A stretch of 64,000 nt of DNA from contig NZ_JAKEUO010000002.1 of assembly GCF_022397915.1 (NCBI RefSeq), positions 1 to 64,000 on the forward strand, written 5' to 3'. Source of the stretch: Vibrio sp. Isolate34. Its GTDB lineage: Bacteria > Pseudomonadota > Gammaproteobacteria > Enterobacterales > Vibrionaceae. Below are positions 47,880 through 57,008 of the stretch, in pieces. The position numbers were made by a program, and so were the translations under genes. The notes under the pieces were generated by a model. The model saw nothing but the letters and a program-made list of their open reading frames with translations, was not told the DNA's origin and searched no databases. How positions within the stretch are numbered: the stretch's first letter is position 1; each line of letters opens with the position of its first letter.

Positions 47880-48838
47880 TGGCTCGCCGTCGTAAAGGTC
47901 GCCCTATTAACGGGGTAATTCTGTTAGATAAGCCAACAGGCATTTCGTCTAATGATGCACTGCAAAAAGTAAAGCGTATTTACTTTGCAGAGAAGGCAGG
48001 GCACACCGGTGCTCTGGATCCTCTTGCGACTGGCATGCTGCCAATTTGTCTTGGTGAAGCAACGAAGTTCTCTCAGTTTCTTTTAGATTCTGATAAGCGC
48101 TACGTAGTGATCGCTAAGCTTGGTGAGCGTACCAATACCTCTGACTCAGATGGTGAAGTGGTAGAGACACGTGATGTAAACGTGACTCAAGAACAACTTG
48201 AGCGTTGTATCGAAACCTTCAAAGGTGAAACTGACCAGATTCCTTCAATGTTCTCTGCATTGAAATATCAAGGTAAGCCTTTGTACGAATACGCACGTGC
48301 AGGTATCGAGGTTCCTCGCGAGTCTCGCAAGATCACGGTGTACTCTATTGAACTGCTTCGCTTTGAAGGCGATGAAGTTGAGATGGAAGTGCATTGTTCA
48401 AAAGGTACTTACATCCGCACAATCACCGATGATCTTGGTGAGATGCTAGGTTGTGGTGCTCACGTGACCATGCTTCGCCGTACTGGTGTAGCAAAGTACC
48501 CTTACGAACGTATGGTAACGTTGGAGCAACTGAACGAGATCTTAGAGCAAGCGCAGGCGCAAGAAATTGCACCGAAAGAGCTGCTTGATCCACTGTTGAT
48601 GCCAATGGACACTGCTGTTGAAGACTTGCCAGAAGTAAACTTGAATGCGGAACTGACTGACCTAGTTCAGCACGGTATGCCTGTTCAGGTTGCTGGTGCG
48701 CCGACGGAAGGTACGGTTCGCATGACAAGCGGTGAAGAAAAGCTGTTTGTTGGCGTTGCTCAAATTGCTGAAGATGGCCGAGTAGCACCGAAACGTTTGG
48801 TTGTTTTCAGAGATGAAGAACCACAAGCGAGTGCTTAA
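47879..48838 (+). CDS. truB: tRNA pseudouridine55 synthase
   Basis: The 319-residue enzyme makes pseudouridine 55 in the T loop of tRNAs. Motif I GILLDKP-type [17 protein letters not shown] and the catalytic Asp in [15 protein letters not shown] are intact, followed by the C-terminal PUA-like region. Overlaps rbfA by one base. A terminator follows and rpsO has its own promoter. Confidence 0.97.
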   Translation: MARRRKGRPINGVILLDKPTGISSNDALQKVKRIYFAEKAGHTGALDPLATGMLPICLGEATKFSQFLLDSDKRYVVIAKLGERTNTSDSDGEVVETRDVNVTQEQLERCIETFKGETDQIPSMFSALKYQGKPLYEYARAGIEVPRESRKITVYSIELLRFEGDEVEMEVHCSKGTYIRTITDDLGEMLGCGAHVTMLRRTGVAKYPYERMVTLEQLNEILEQAQAQEIAPKELLDPLLMPMDTAVEDLPEVNLNAELTDLVQHGMPVQVAGAPTEGTVRMTSGEEKLFVGVAQIAEDGRVAPKRLVVFRDEEPQASA

Positions 48839-48889
48839 ATCGAGTGAGATATTCGCGCTGAGTCGTTAAAGACGAGCAAATAAGACAGA

Positions 48890-48923
48890 AAGCGGACGCC
48901 TAATTTAGGCGGTTCGCTTTTTT
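48890..48923 (+). terminator. Terminator of truB
   Basis: AGCG-GAC-GCCT-AATTT-AGGC-GGTT-CGCT followed by TTTTT: a two-part stem with an internal bulge, 52 bases after the truB stop. Confidence 0.8.
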
Positions 48924-48947
48924 CGTTTTTAAGGCGTTCGATTGTTA

Positions 48948-48976
48948 TTGCACCAACTGGCAAACTTCCCTATAAT
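48948..48976 (+). promoter_or_regulatory. Sigma-70 promoter of rpsO
   Basis: TTGCAC (48948-48953), exactly 17 bases, then TATAAT (48971-48976), about 75 bases before the rpsO ATG. It lies right after the truB terminator, so rpsO is an independent unit. Confidence 0.8.
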
Positions 48977-49049
48977 CCTCGGCTCGCGTAGCGGCTGAAT
49001 CAGAGATTGGCTGCTACAAATATTAAACTACTCTTATCAGGAGAGAATT

Positions 49050-49319
49050 ATGTCTCTGAATGCAGAAACTAAAGCAGCAATCGTTGCAGAATACGCACGC
49101 GCTGAAGGCGATACTGGTTCACCAGAAGTACAAGTAGCACTACTAACTGCTTCTATCAACCACCTTCAAGGTCACTTCAAAGCACACAAAGGCGATCACC
49201 ACAGCCGTCGTGGTCTTCTACGTATGGTTTCTAGCCGTCGTAAGCTTCTTGACTACCTGAAAGGTAAAGACCTTTCTCGTTACCAAGATCTAATCAAGCG
49301 CCTAGGCCTACGTCGCTAA
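49050..49319 (+). CDS. rpsO: 30S ribosomal protein S15
   Basis: The 89-residue primary 16S rRNA-binding protein has the family motifs [35 protein letters not shown] and the end [17 protein letters not shown] precedes the start. In E. coli S15 represses its own translation through a leader pseudoknot; this leader is about 70 bases, long enough for a similar structure, but none was assigned. Confidence 0.98.
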   Translation: MSLNAETKAAIVAEYARAEGDTGSPEVQVALLTASINHLQGHFKAHKGDHHSRRGLLRMVSSRRKLLDYLKGKDLSRYQDLIKRLGLRR

Positions 49320-49347
49320 TAGCGATGTCTGCAAAGACTGTTTGAAG

Positions 49348-49375
49348 AAAAGGAGCATTTATTGCTCCTTTTTTT
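49348..49375 (+). terminator. Terminator of rpsO
   Basis: AAAAGGAGC-ATTTATT-GCTCCTTTTTTT, 28 bases after the rpsO stop. As in E. coli, read-through towards pnp is likely. Confidence 0.9.
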
Positions 49376-49523
49376 GTGCCTGAAAGACAGAGTTTGAAGT
49401 AATTCACGGAGCTTTTTCAGCGCGAAAATATCCCTGTATATAAAAATAGTTTATACTATGCCTCGCCTGTACAGCTATCTGTATAGGTATTATACGACTC
49501 AGAAGTTACAGTCACAGATGTCG

Positions 49524-49612
49524 GCCAATAGGTCGCGACTATTCAAAGTGGATGCTCGTTGTATTTTTGATATAACGAATCAATTCCGTCTGCTTTGACT
49601 AGTCGCGATTGG
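49524..49612 (+). promoter_or_regulatory. Long hairpin in the pnp leader (probable RNase III target)
   Basis: TCGCGACTATTCAAAGTGG (49533-49551) pairs with CTGCTTTGACTAGTCGCGA (49590-49608) with few mismatches, extended by CCAA/TTGG after a bulge. It sits about 60 bases before the pnp start. In E. coli a similar leader stem is cut by RNase III and then degraded by PNPase, giving autocontrol. TATACT at 49452-49457 may be the -10 box. Confidence 0.65.
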
Positions 49613-49671
49613 TGATTTCTGGGTTCCAACTTACTGACTCTAAAGAGCACTCTTTAGATAAAGGAAATACA

Positions 49672-51792
49672 ATGTTTGAGAAACCAGTTGTAAAAACGTT
49701 TCAGTACGGTAACCACACAGTTACTCTAGAAACTGGCGTTATTGCTCGTCAAGCTACTGCAGCAGTTATGGTAACAATGGACGATACTTCAGTCTTCGTA
49801 TCTGTTGTTGGTAAAAAAGAAGCGGTAGAAGGTCAAGACTTCTTCCCTCTAACAGTTAACTACCAAGAGCGTACATACGCTGCTGGTAAAATCCCAGGTG
49901 GCTTCTTCAAGCGTGAAGGTCGTCCATCTGAAGGCGAAACACTAACGGCTCGTCTAATCGACCGTCCAATTCGTCCTCTTTTCCCAGATTCATTCAAGAA
50001 CGAAGTTCAAGTTATCGCTACAGTAATGTCTGTAAACCCAGACGTTCAACCTGACATGGTAACAATGATCGGTACTTCAGCAGCTCTTGCTATCTCTGGT
50101 ATCCCGTTCAACGGTCCAATCGGTGCTGCACGTGTAGGTCACATCGACGGTCAACTTGTTCTTAACCCAAGCACAACTGAACTTGAAACTTCTAAACTAG
50201 ACCTAGTGGTTTCTGGTACTGAAGGCGCGGTTCTTATGGTTGAATCTGAAGCTGATAACCTAACTGAAGAAGAAATGCTTTCTGCAGTTGTTTTCGGTCA
50301 CGATCAACAACAAGTTGTTATCAACGCTATCAACGAGTTCGCAGCAGAAGTTGCTACTCCAGCGTGGAACTGGGAAGCACCAGTAGTAAACACTGAGCTT
50401 AAAGCTCGTGTTGCTGAGCTTGCAGAAGCTCGTCTATCTGACGCTTACCAAATCACTGAAAAAATGGCTCGTTACGAGCAAGTTGGCGCAATCAAGAACG
50501 ACGTTGTTGAAGCACTACTAGCTCAAGACGAAGAACTAAACGAGCGCGAAATCCGCGGCATGCTTGGTTCTCTAGAGAAAAACGTTGTACGTAGCCGCAT
50601 CATCGCTGGCAACCCACGTATCGACGGTCGTGAAAAAGACATGGTTCGTGCGCTAGACGTACGTACTGGTGTTCTTCCACGTACACACGGTTCTTCTCTA
50701 TTCACTCGTGGTGAAACTCAAGCTATCGTTACTGCTACTCTTGGCACACAACGTGACGCTCAAATCATCGATGAGCTAACAGGCGAGCGTAAAGACAACT
50801 TCCTACTACACTACAACTTCCCTCCATACTGTGTTGGCGAAACTGGTTTTGTAGGTTCTCCTAAGCGTCGTGAAATCGGCCACGGTAAGCTAGCTAAGCG
50901 TGGTATCGCTGCAGTAATGCCTTCTGTTGATGAGTTCCCGTACACAGTTCGTGTTGTATCGGAAATCACTGAATCTAACGGTTCTTCTTCAATGGCTTCT
51001 GTATGTGGTACATCTCTAGCGCTTATGGATGCTGGTGTTCCAATCAAGTCTTCTGTTGCGGGTATCGCAATGGGTCTTGTTAAAGAAGGCGACGACTTCG
51101 TTGTTCTTTCTGACATCCTTGGCGACGAAGATCACCTAGGTGACATGGACTTTAAAGTAGCAGGTACTAACGAAGGTATCACTGCTCTTCAAATGGACAT
51201 CAAGATCGAAGGTATCACTAAAGAGATCATGCAAATTGCTCTTAACCAAGCGCAAGGTGCACGTAAGCACATCCTTTCTGTAATGGATGAAGCTATCTCT
51301 GGTGCTCGTGAAGATATCTCTGAATTCGCTCCACGTATCCACACAATGAAAATCAGCTCTGATAAGATCAAAGATGTTATCGGTAAAGGCGGCGCAGTTA
51401 TCCGTGCTCTTTGTGAAGAAACGGGTACTACTATCGAAATCGAAGACGATGGCACAATCAAGATTGCTGCTACTGAAGGCGCAGCTGCTAAAGAAGCTAT
51501 CCGTCGTATCGAAGAGATTACTGCTGAAGTTGAAGTTGGCCGCATTTACCAAGGTAAAGTTGCTCGTCTAGCTGACTTCGGTGCATTCGTCACTATCCTT
51601 CCAGGTAAAGATGGTCTAGTACACATCTCTCAAATCGCTGACAAGCGTGTTGAGAAAGTGTCTGACTACCTAACTGAAGGTCAAGAAGTGCCTGTTAAGG
51701 TTCTTGAAATTGACCGTCAAGGCCGTGTACGTCTAAGCATGAAAGAAGCAGTTGAAACGCCAGCTGAAGGCGAAGCACCTGCTGCTGAGTAA
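49672..51792 (+). CDS. pnp: Polyribonucleotide nucleotidyltransferase (PNPase)
   Basis: This 3'-5' phosphorolytic exoribonuclease is part of the RNA degradosome. The start at 49672 after AAAGGAAATACA gives 706 residues beginning [13 protein letters not shown]; the longer frame upstream runs through the leader hairpin and is rejected. Two RNase PH-like domains, each with the core fold (second with [28 protein letters not shown]), flank an all-alpha domain; a KH domain ([16 protein letters not shown]) and an S1 domain ([23 protein letters not shown]) follow. Confidence 0.97.
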   Translation: MFEKPVVKTFQYGNHTVTLETGVIARQATAAVMVTMDDTSVFVSVVGKKEAVEGQDFFPLTVNYQERTYAAGKIPGGFFKREGRPSEGETLTARLIDRPIRPLFPDSFKNEVQVIATVMSVNPDVQPDMVTMIGTSAALAISGIPFNGPIGAARVGHIDGQLVLNPSTTELETSKLDLVVSGTEGAVLMVESEADNLTEEEMLSAVVFGHDQQQVVINAINEFAAEVATPAWNWEAPVVNTELKARVAELAEARLSDAYQITEKMARYEQVGAIKNDVVEALLAQDEELNEREIRGMLGSLEKNVVRSRIIAGNPRIDGREKDMVRALDVRTGVLPRTHGSSLFTRGETQAIVTATLGTQRDAQIIDELTGERKDNFLLHYNFPPYCVGETGFVGSPKRREIGHGKLAKRGIAAVMPSVDEFPYTVRVVSEITESNGSSSMASVCGTSLALMDAGVPIKSSVAGIAMGLVKEGDDFVVLSDILGDEDHLGDMDFKVAGTNEGITALQMDIKIEGITKEIMQIALNQAQGARKHILSVMDEAISGAREDISEFAPRIHTMKISSDKIKDVIGKGGAVIRALCEETGTTIEIEDDGTIKIAATEGAAAKEAIRRIEEITAEVEVGRIYQGKVARLADFGAFVTILPGKDGLVHISQIADKRVEKVSDYLTEGQEVPVKVLEIDRQGRVRLSMKEAVETPAEGEAPAAE

Positions 51793-51860
51793 TTCTCAGT
51801 GTGTCGATGGTGATATCGCTTTTTAGTGATTTCTAACCTATCGTCAACAAAGCATGTTAT

Positions 51861-51889
51861 AAAGGGGAGCATATCGCTCCCCTTTTTTT
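51861..51889 (+). terminator. Terminator of pnp
   Basis: AAAGGGGAGC-ATATC-GCTCCCCTTTTTTT, 69 bases after the pnp stop and 30 bases before nlpI. Confidence 0.9.
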
Positions 51890-51917
51890 ATTGCGGTCAT
51901 AACAGGAGTAATTATTT

Positions 51918-52841
51918 GTGAAATGGTTTCAAACCGCGAGTATGTGTTTACTGCTTGTACTAACTGGTTGTGCAACAACATCAGATAACGCCTCACGTTG
52001 GGTTTACCCACCAATGGCTGTACCACTGCAACCAAGCGTTCAGCAAGAAGTTCAAATTGCACGCCTTAGTCAGTTATTGCAGCGCCCGGATTTGAACGAT
52101 GAAGTTAGAGCTAAGATGCTGTTTGAACGTGGTAACTACTACGACAGTGTTGGTCTGCGTGACTTAGCGCGTCTCGACTTCAACCAATCTCTTTCATTGA
52201 ACCCTGCTCAACCTGATATCTTCAATCTTTTGGGTGTTTACTTTACGCAGGTAGGGGAGTTTGATGCGGCTTACGAGTCTTTTGATTCTACGCTAGAGCT
52301 TGATCCTGCAAACTCTTATGCAGAAAGAAACCGCTCTATTGCTCTCTACTACGGCGAACGTTACGACTTAGCTAATGAAGAGATGATGAAGCACTATGCC
52401 GATGATCCTAGCGATCCGTTTCGCGCTTTGTGGCTATACATCATTCAACATGAGCTAACGCCAGAACAAGCCAAGCTTGATTTGCAAAAGCGTTACGAGA
52501 GTCGTGATGAGCAGTGGGGGTGGGTATTAGTTGCGATTATGCTTGATGACATTACTGAAGAGCAGGCTTTCAAGGCGATCTTAACGGGTACTCGTGACAA
52601 CACGTTACTTGCACAGCGTCTTACAGAGACGTATTTCTACCTTGCTAAGCGTTACCACATGAATGGTGACTACGCGAATGCGATCTCTTTGTATAAGTTG
52701 TCAGTGTCTTTCAACGTGTATGAATATGTAGAACACCGCTACTCTTTCTTAGAGCTAAGCCGCATCTTCACCACGCTTAAAGCCGAACATTTAGCGCAAG
52801 TTAAGTTGGCTGAGGCCGAAGAAGCAGCCAACGCTAAATAA
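51918..52841 (+). CDS. nlpI: Lipoprotein NlpI (TPR protein)
   Basis: This 307-residue outer-membrane lipoprotein scaffolds peptidoglycan hydrolases and regulates their breakdown. The start is GTG after AGGAGTAATTATTT. The signal peptide ends in the lipobox LTGCATT, with Cys20 as the lipidation site. TPR units run from about 65 to 145 (MLFERGNYYDSVGLRDLARLDFNQSLSLNPAQP, then NLLGVYFTQVGEFDAAYESFDSTLELDP) and again near the C-terminus. The order pnp-nlpI is as in E. coli. Confidence 0.95.
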   Translation: MKWFQTASMCLLLVLTGCATTSDNASRWVYPPMAVPLQPSVQQEVQIARLSQLLQRPDLNDEVRAKMLFERGNYYDSVGLRDLARLDFNQSLSLNPAQPDIFNLLGVYFTQVGEFDAAYESFDSTLELDPANSYAERNRSIALYYGERYDLANEEMMKHYADDPSDPFRALWLYIIQHELTPEQAKLDLQKRYESRDEQWGWVLVAIMLDDITEEQAFKAILTGTRDNTLLAQRLTETYFYLAKRYHMNGDYANAISLYKLSVSFNVYEYVEHRYSFLELSRIFTTLKAEHLAQVKLAEAEEAANAK

Positions 52842-52860
52842 GCAACACATTTTGATTTCG

Positions 52861-52889
52861 AAAAGCCGCTGCCTGTCAGCGGTTTTTTT
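52861..52889 (+). terminator. Terminator of nlpI
   Basis: AGCCGCTG-CCTGT-CAGCGGTTTTTTT just after the nlpI stop. Confidence 0.88.
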
Positions 52890-52927
52890 ATGCTCCAGTA
52901 TTTTTATAAACTGGGCCTTGTTTTTGA

Positions 52928-52973
52928 TTGCTTTTAATTTAAACAACACTAAAATAGTTAGCCTTACTAACTA
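52928..52973 (+). promoter_or_regulatory. Promoter and palindromic operator of the marR-type gene
   Basis: TTGCTT (52928-52933), 16 bases, TAAAAT (52950-52955), then the palindrome TAGTTAGCCTTACTAACTA (52955-52973) over the predicted start point. A copy identical at 17 of 19 positions lies ahead of the MATE gene, so the regulator probably represses both. Confidence 0.6.
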
Positions 52974-52998
52974 AATGCTATTATTTGATAGGGTGAGT

Positions 52999-53406
52999 AT
53001 GCTGAACCAGAATTTAGAAAAGATTGAGCGCTTTGCTTCTAAGGTATGGCGCACTCAGGTGAATGAAGATCCTATCTGCCAATTGAGCTTCAATGAGTAT
53101 GACTATTTGAAGGTCATTCAGGCTTCTCCAGAGCCGATTCGATTGACTGACCTTGCCATTGAAATGCAGGTGACTAAGCCCTCAGCGACCACTATGGTGC
53201 AAAGGCTTGAGAGAAAAGGCCTGGTTGAGCGTAAGGCGTCACTTGAAGATGCAAGATCCAAGTTAGTGGTATTGACCAACAAAGCGGAGTTGGGCTTAGA
53301 AGAAGAGAGCAAGATCTACCAAGTGATGGCTCAAATACTAGAAAGTCGTTTGTCTGATCAAGAATCTAAGCAACTGAACCTATTATTAGACAAAGCGTTG
53401 AAGTAA
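52999..53406 (+). CDS. MarR-family transcriptional regulator
   Basis: The winged-helix repressor has 135 residues from ATG 52999 (AGGGTGAG just before; GTG 52993 or ATG 52975 also possible, but the latter abuts the operator). The HTH is in LTDLAIEMQVTKPSATTMVQRLERKGLVER, and the wing has KASLEDARSKLVVLTNKA with the conserved Asp-Arg pair. Terminal helices make the dimer. It is followed after 89 bases by a MATE exporter, the usual arrangement for a drug- or metabolite-responsive MarR pair. The ligand is unknown. Confidence 0.88.
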   Translation: MLNQNLEKIERFASKVWRTQVNEDPICQLSFNEYDYLKVIQASPEPIRLTDLAIEMQVTKPSATTMVQRLERKGLVERKASLEDARSKLVVLTNKAELGLEEESKIYQVMAQILESRLSDQESKQLNLLLDKALK

Positions 53407-53420
53407 ATAATTTAGATATT

Positions 53421-53439
53421 TAGTTAGCCTTGTTAACTA
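53421..53439. promoter_or_regulatory. Second copy of the MarR-type operator, ahead of the MATE gene
   Basis: TAGTTAGCCTTGTTAACTA is identical at 17 of 19 positions to the operator at 52955-52973. TTGAAG at 53398-53403 could be a -35 box whose -10 falls at the left end of the operator. Confidence 0.6.
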
Positions 53440-53495
53440 ATTTTTCGAGTTATATCTCGTTGATATGCGACTCACAAATGAAAGTAGAGTAAGAA

Positions 53496-54833
53496 ATGAG
53501 TAACTCAATTAGTCGTCAATTTTGGCGATATACAATCCCTACCGTGGCGGCGATGTTGGTTAATGGCCTGTACCAAGTGGTGGATGGCATTTTCATTGGC
53601 CGCTATGTTGGCGCTGATGGACTCGCGGGTATTAACGTCGCGTGGCCTGTGATTGGTTCGATTCTCGGTCTTGGTATGCTGGTGGGCGTAGGTACTGGTG
53701 CGCTTGTCTCGATTCGCCAAGGTGAAAAAGACACTCAAGGTGCTAAGCAGATCCTGGCGACCGGTCTAACCTTGCTACTGGCGATAACACCGATTGTTTC
53801 CGCGTTACTGTATCTGTTTGCCGACAACTTTTTGCTTTGGCAGGGTGCAGAAGGGCGTGTGTACGAACTTGGTCTGCAATATTTACACATCCTGATTGGT
53901 GCCAGTGTCTTCACTTTGGGTTCTATCGCGATGCCGTTTCTGCTGCGTAACGATGACAGCCCGAACTTAGCCACGATACTGATGATTGTCGGTGCGGTGA
54001 TTAATATCGTGCTCGATTACCTGTTTATCGCTCAGTTTGGTTGGGAGTTGATGGGCGCGGCATTAGCCACAGCAATTGCACAATTTGTGGTAACAGGCTT
54101 GGGTCTGGCTTACTTCTTTTCATGTCAAGCAAACTTACGCTTACGTTGGAATGAACTGCGATTGAAGCTATCTGTTATCCCACAGATCTTCGCGATTGGT
54201 ACATCAAGCTTCTTTATGTACGCCTATGGCTCGATGATGGTGGCATTGCACAATGCGTTGTTCTCTCAATATGGCGACCAGTTGATGATTGGTGCTTACG
54301 CTATCTTGGGCTACATCGTGACGGTTTATTATCTCACGGCAGAAGGTATCGCCAACGGTATGCAACCATTAGTGAGTTACAACCATGGTGCGTGTAACCA
54401 AGCGAATATTCGTAAGCTCCTGAAGATTGCGATGCTGAGTTCAGTATTGATTGGTGTGGCGTTTGTGTTGCTTCTCAACGCGTTCCCTCGTGAGTTCGTG
54501 TCAGTCTTTAACTCGGACGAACCACAGTTAGTAGAGTACACAGTGTTGGGTATTCGACTACACATGTTTGCATTGGCACTTGATGGTTTCTTAGTGGTCG
54601 CGGGCGCTTATTACCAAGCAGTGAACAAGGGCAGCAAGGCGATGTTTGTGACGATAGGCAATATGCTTATCCAACTGCCTTTCTTGTACATTATGCCTAA
54701 GTTGTACGGTGTGCCGGGGATCTGGATTGCGTATCCATTGTCTAACATTGCGCTAAGCGTGGTGGTAATGGTGATGCTCTACAAAGACGTAAAGAAGCTC
54801 GATGCTTCACCACTGGAAACAGCGACGGCATAG
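53496..54833 (+). CDS. MATE-family multidrug/metabolite exporter
   Basis: The 445-residue inner-membrane antiporter has twelve predicted membrane helices in two homologous halves. The start ISRQFWRYTIPTVAAMLVNGLYQVVDGIFIGRYVGADGLAGINVAWP is typical of the MATE/DinF branch, and GIANGMQPLVSYNHGA is the second-half signature. It exports cationic compounds in exchange for Na+ or H+; the actual substrate is not known. Probably controlled by the MarR-type protein encoded just upstream. Confidence 0.9.
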   Translation: MSNSISRQFWRYTIPTVAAMLVNGLYQVVDGIFIGRYVGADGLAGINVAWPVIGSILGLGMLVGVGTGALVSIRQGEKDTQGAKQILATGLTLLLAITPIVSALLYLFADNFLLWQGAEGRVYELGLQYLHILIGASVFTLGSIAMPFLLRNDDSPNLATILMIVGAVINIVLDYLFIAQFGWELMGAALATAIAQFVVTGLGLAYFFSCQANLRLRWNELRLKLSVIPQIFAIGTSSFFMYAYGSMMVALHNALFSQYGDQLMIGAYAILGYIVTVYYLTAEGIANGMQPLVSYNHGACNQANIRKLLKIAMLSSVLIGVAFVLLLNAFPREFVSVFNSDEPQLVEYTVLGIRLHMFALALDGFLVVAGAYYQAVNKGSKAMFVTIGNMLIQLPFLYIMPKLYGVPGIWIAYPLSNIALSVVVMVMLYKDVKKLDASPLETATA

Positions 54834-54855
54834 GTCGTGTTTCTTGAACTGAACT

Positions 54856-54886
54856 AAAAAGGTCTAGCGAATGCTAGACCTTTTTT
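54856..54886. terminator. Bidirectional terminator between MATE gene and ubiV
   Basis: AAAAAGGTCTAGC-GAAT-GCTAGACCTTTTTT, placed between the converging stops at 54833 and 54918. Confidence 0.9.
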
Positions 54887-54917
54887 GTATCTGTTGCTGA
54901 TAGGTTTAATTATCGAA

Positions 54918-55796
54918 CTAGATGTTTTTTACGTCTAAACCTGCAAGTTGATGCCAGTAACCATTACATTGGCGGCTTTCAATCTTCATCGGGTTTTGAC
55001 CTTGCTCGTTAGCTCTGAAGTTATTAATTTCAGAGAAGGTATCGATGCCGAGTGGGCTTAAACGAACCACATCAACCAAGTCGTGCATGTTGGGTAAATC
55101 ATTCACTAGGTTGTAGCAGTAGCCCGATTGGGTCTGGATACCATTAAGATTGAATACCGATTGGCCTTCTTGGCTCTCGACCTGTAGTCCGGTTGGGTAC
55201 TTGATACAACAGGTTTCACAATCGTCTTTAGCTTTGTTTTCTGCGCGAGCGGTAAAGCAGCGTGCTGAGTAAGCTAGAGGCAAGTAACCGTGGCTAAATA
55301 CTTCGACTTCGAACTTGTTACGAATATTGAGCTCTTCACACTGTGTCATGACATTGCTAAGCCATTCACGAGAAAGCTCAACCGGCATACACCAACGTGT
55401 CATACCTTGCTTCAAGAACAGGTTCAGCGTGCGCGCGTTGTAGGTGTTTACTGCTGGGCCGACAACGAAAGGGACTTTGCTTTCGCTTGCCAGTTGAATA
55501 GCAGACACGTCATTGGCTTCAATCGCGAAGTCACCGTTATCAATGTACTTCTTCATGATGTTGACTTCGCTTGGCGCTTCCAACAATGCCATGGTCGACA
55601 GTACCACTTGCTTACCTGAAGCAGACAGCTCTTTAGCGATGTCCATCCAGTGTTTCGCTTTCATCTCACGACGCTTTGAACACACGGCTTCACCGAGGTA
55701 GATGATATCAGCAGAGCTTGATTTCGCTTGCTCATAGAAGCTTTCAACGTCTTGTTTTGGCCAAAAATAAAGTAGAGGGCCTAATGCGTATTTCAT
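54918..55796 (-). CDS. ubiV: Ubiquinone biosynthesis protein UbiV (U32 family)
   Basis: UbiV works with UbiU as an Fe-S complex needed for O2-independent hydroxylation steps in ubiquinone synthesis. The start at 55796 gives 292 residues, the E. coli length; GGAGAACTCA precedes it. All four [4Fe-4S] ligands known from E. coli UbiV are present at the same numbers: Cys39, Cys180, Cys193 and Cys197. It begins 18 bases after ubiU. Confidence 0.95.
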   Translation of the reverse strand: MKYALGPLLYFWPKQDVESFYEQAKSSSADIIYLGEAVCSKRREMKAKHWMDIAKELSASGKQVVLSTMALLEAPSEVNIMKKYIDNGDFAIEANDVSAIQLASESKVPFVVGPAVNTYNARTLNLFLKQGMTRWCMPVELSREWLSNVMTQCEELNIRNKFEVEVFSHGYLPLAYSARCFTARAENKAKDDCETCCIKYPTGLQVESQEGQSVFNLNGIQTQSGYCYNLVNDLPNMHDLVDVVRLSPLGIDTFSEINNFRANEQGQNPMKIESRQCNGYWHQLAGLDVKNI

Positions 55797-55814
55797 TGAG
55801 TTCTCCATTTGGCT

Positions 55815-56828
55815 CTATTGCCATTTACGGTGATAAGCGCCAAGCGTGGTTTGTGTACCTTCCGATACATTCGCCAGTGTCGCATTCCAAGCTTGTTCTA
55901 CTTGGTATTGTTCTGGATTTGCTAAGTAGCGGTCGATGGCTGCGCGCCAAGTACGAGTTACTTGTTCTACATAAGCAGGGCTGCGTTGACGACCTTCAAT
56001 CTTCACCGAAGCAACATTCGCGGCGAACAACTCAGGCAACATTGAGAGAGTGTTAAGGCTAGTCGGCTCTTCAAGTGCATGGTAGCGCTTACGCTCACCG
56101 TCGATCTCCGCTTCAAAGCGACCTTTACACAGCGTTGGGTAGCCCGCGTTCTCACCTGCTTCATATTTATCAATAAGGATTTCATTCAAGCGAGACTCTA
56201 GGCCAGTTTCAGTTTCTTGCCAGCGAACGTATTTCGCAGGAGAGCATGCGCCCACTGTATTTGGTGATTCACCTGTCATGTATGAAGATAGGTAGCAACG
56301 GCCTTCTGCCATGATGCACAAACTACCGAAAGCGAATACTTCAAGGTCAACGTCAGAAGTGATGTTACGAGAAAGCTGTTTGACCTGATGAATCGATAAT
56401 ACACGCGGTAATACCACACGCTTAACGTTGAAGTTTTTATGGTAGAAGTCGATAGCAGCGGCATTGGTTGCTGACGCTTGTACTGATAAGTGCAATTCAA
56501 GGTCTGGATATTTGTTTGCCGCATATTCGAGTACCGCGATGTCTGCGATGATCAGTGCATCGACACCCAACGCAGCTGCGTTGTCTACGGCGTTAGTCCA
56601 GCGTTCGAAGCCATTTGGGTGAGCAAACGTATTTAAGGCAACATGAATTTTCTTGTTGCGGTCATGCACATACTGCACAGCACGATCGAGCTTTTTACCC
56701 GCAAAGTTTAGGCCTGCAAAGTGTCGGGCATTGGTATCGTCTTTGAATCCGATATAGACAGCATCCGCACCGCAATCAATGGCGGTTTTCAAAGCAGGTA
56801 AGTTACCCGCTGGGCATAAGAGTTCCAT
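55815..56828 (-). CDS. ubiU: Ubiquinone biosynthesis protein UbiU (U32 family)
   Basis: The 337-residue U32-family protein is the partner of UbiV in anaerobic ubiquinone synthesis; prephenate serves as the oxygen donor in E. coli. The four cluster cysteines (171, 178, 195 and 234) match the E. coli positions 169, 176, 193 and 232 with a constant shift of two. The start MELLCPAGNLPALKTAIDCGADAVYIG is the family signature. Annotation as a peptidase, common for this family, should be avoided. Confidence 0.95.
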   Translation of the reverse strand: MELLCPAGNLPALKTAIDCGADAVYIGFKDDTNARHFAGLNFAGKKLDRAVQYVHDRNKKIHVALNTFAHPNGFERWTNAVDNAAALGVDALIIADIAVLEYAANKYPDLELHLSVQASATNAAAIDFYHKNFNVKRVVLPRVLSIHQVKQLSRNITSDVDLEVFAFGSLCIMAEGRCYLSSYMTGESPNTVGACSPAKYVRWQETETGLESRLNEILIDKYEAGENAGYPTLCKGRFEAEIDGERKRYHALEEPTSLNTLSMLPELFAANVASVKIEGRQRSPAYVEQVTRTWRAAIDRYLANPEQYQVEQAWNATLANVSEGTQTTLGAYHRKWQ

Positions 56829-57008
56829 TTGCTCACTACCAGTAGAATTAAGTTGAAGCGAGCATTTTATGAAGAATTGTGAATGACGGAATTGATGTAA
56901 GGCAGGTTTAGATGGATAAATCTGCTTTTACTCCGTTTGAGGTACTGACAAACGGTGGTTTTGTGTGTTGCTTTGGCTTTGAATGAGGTGCGTATTCGAA
57001 TCGTCTAA

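Noticed and set aside
51136-51552. 138-codon minus-strand frame within pnp
   Set aside because: It is a shadow of the strongly biased codon use of pnp; similar shadows occur in nusA, ftsH and tyrS.
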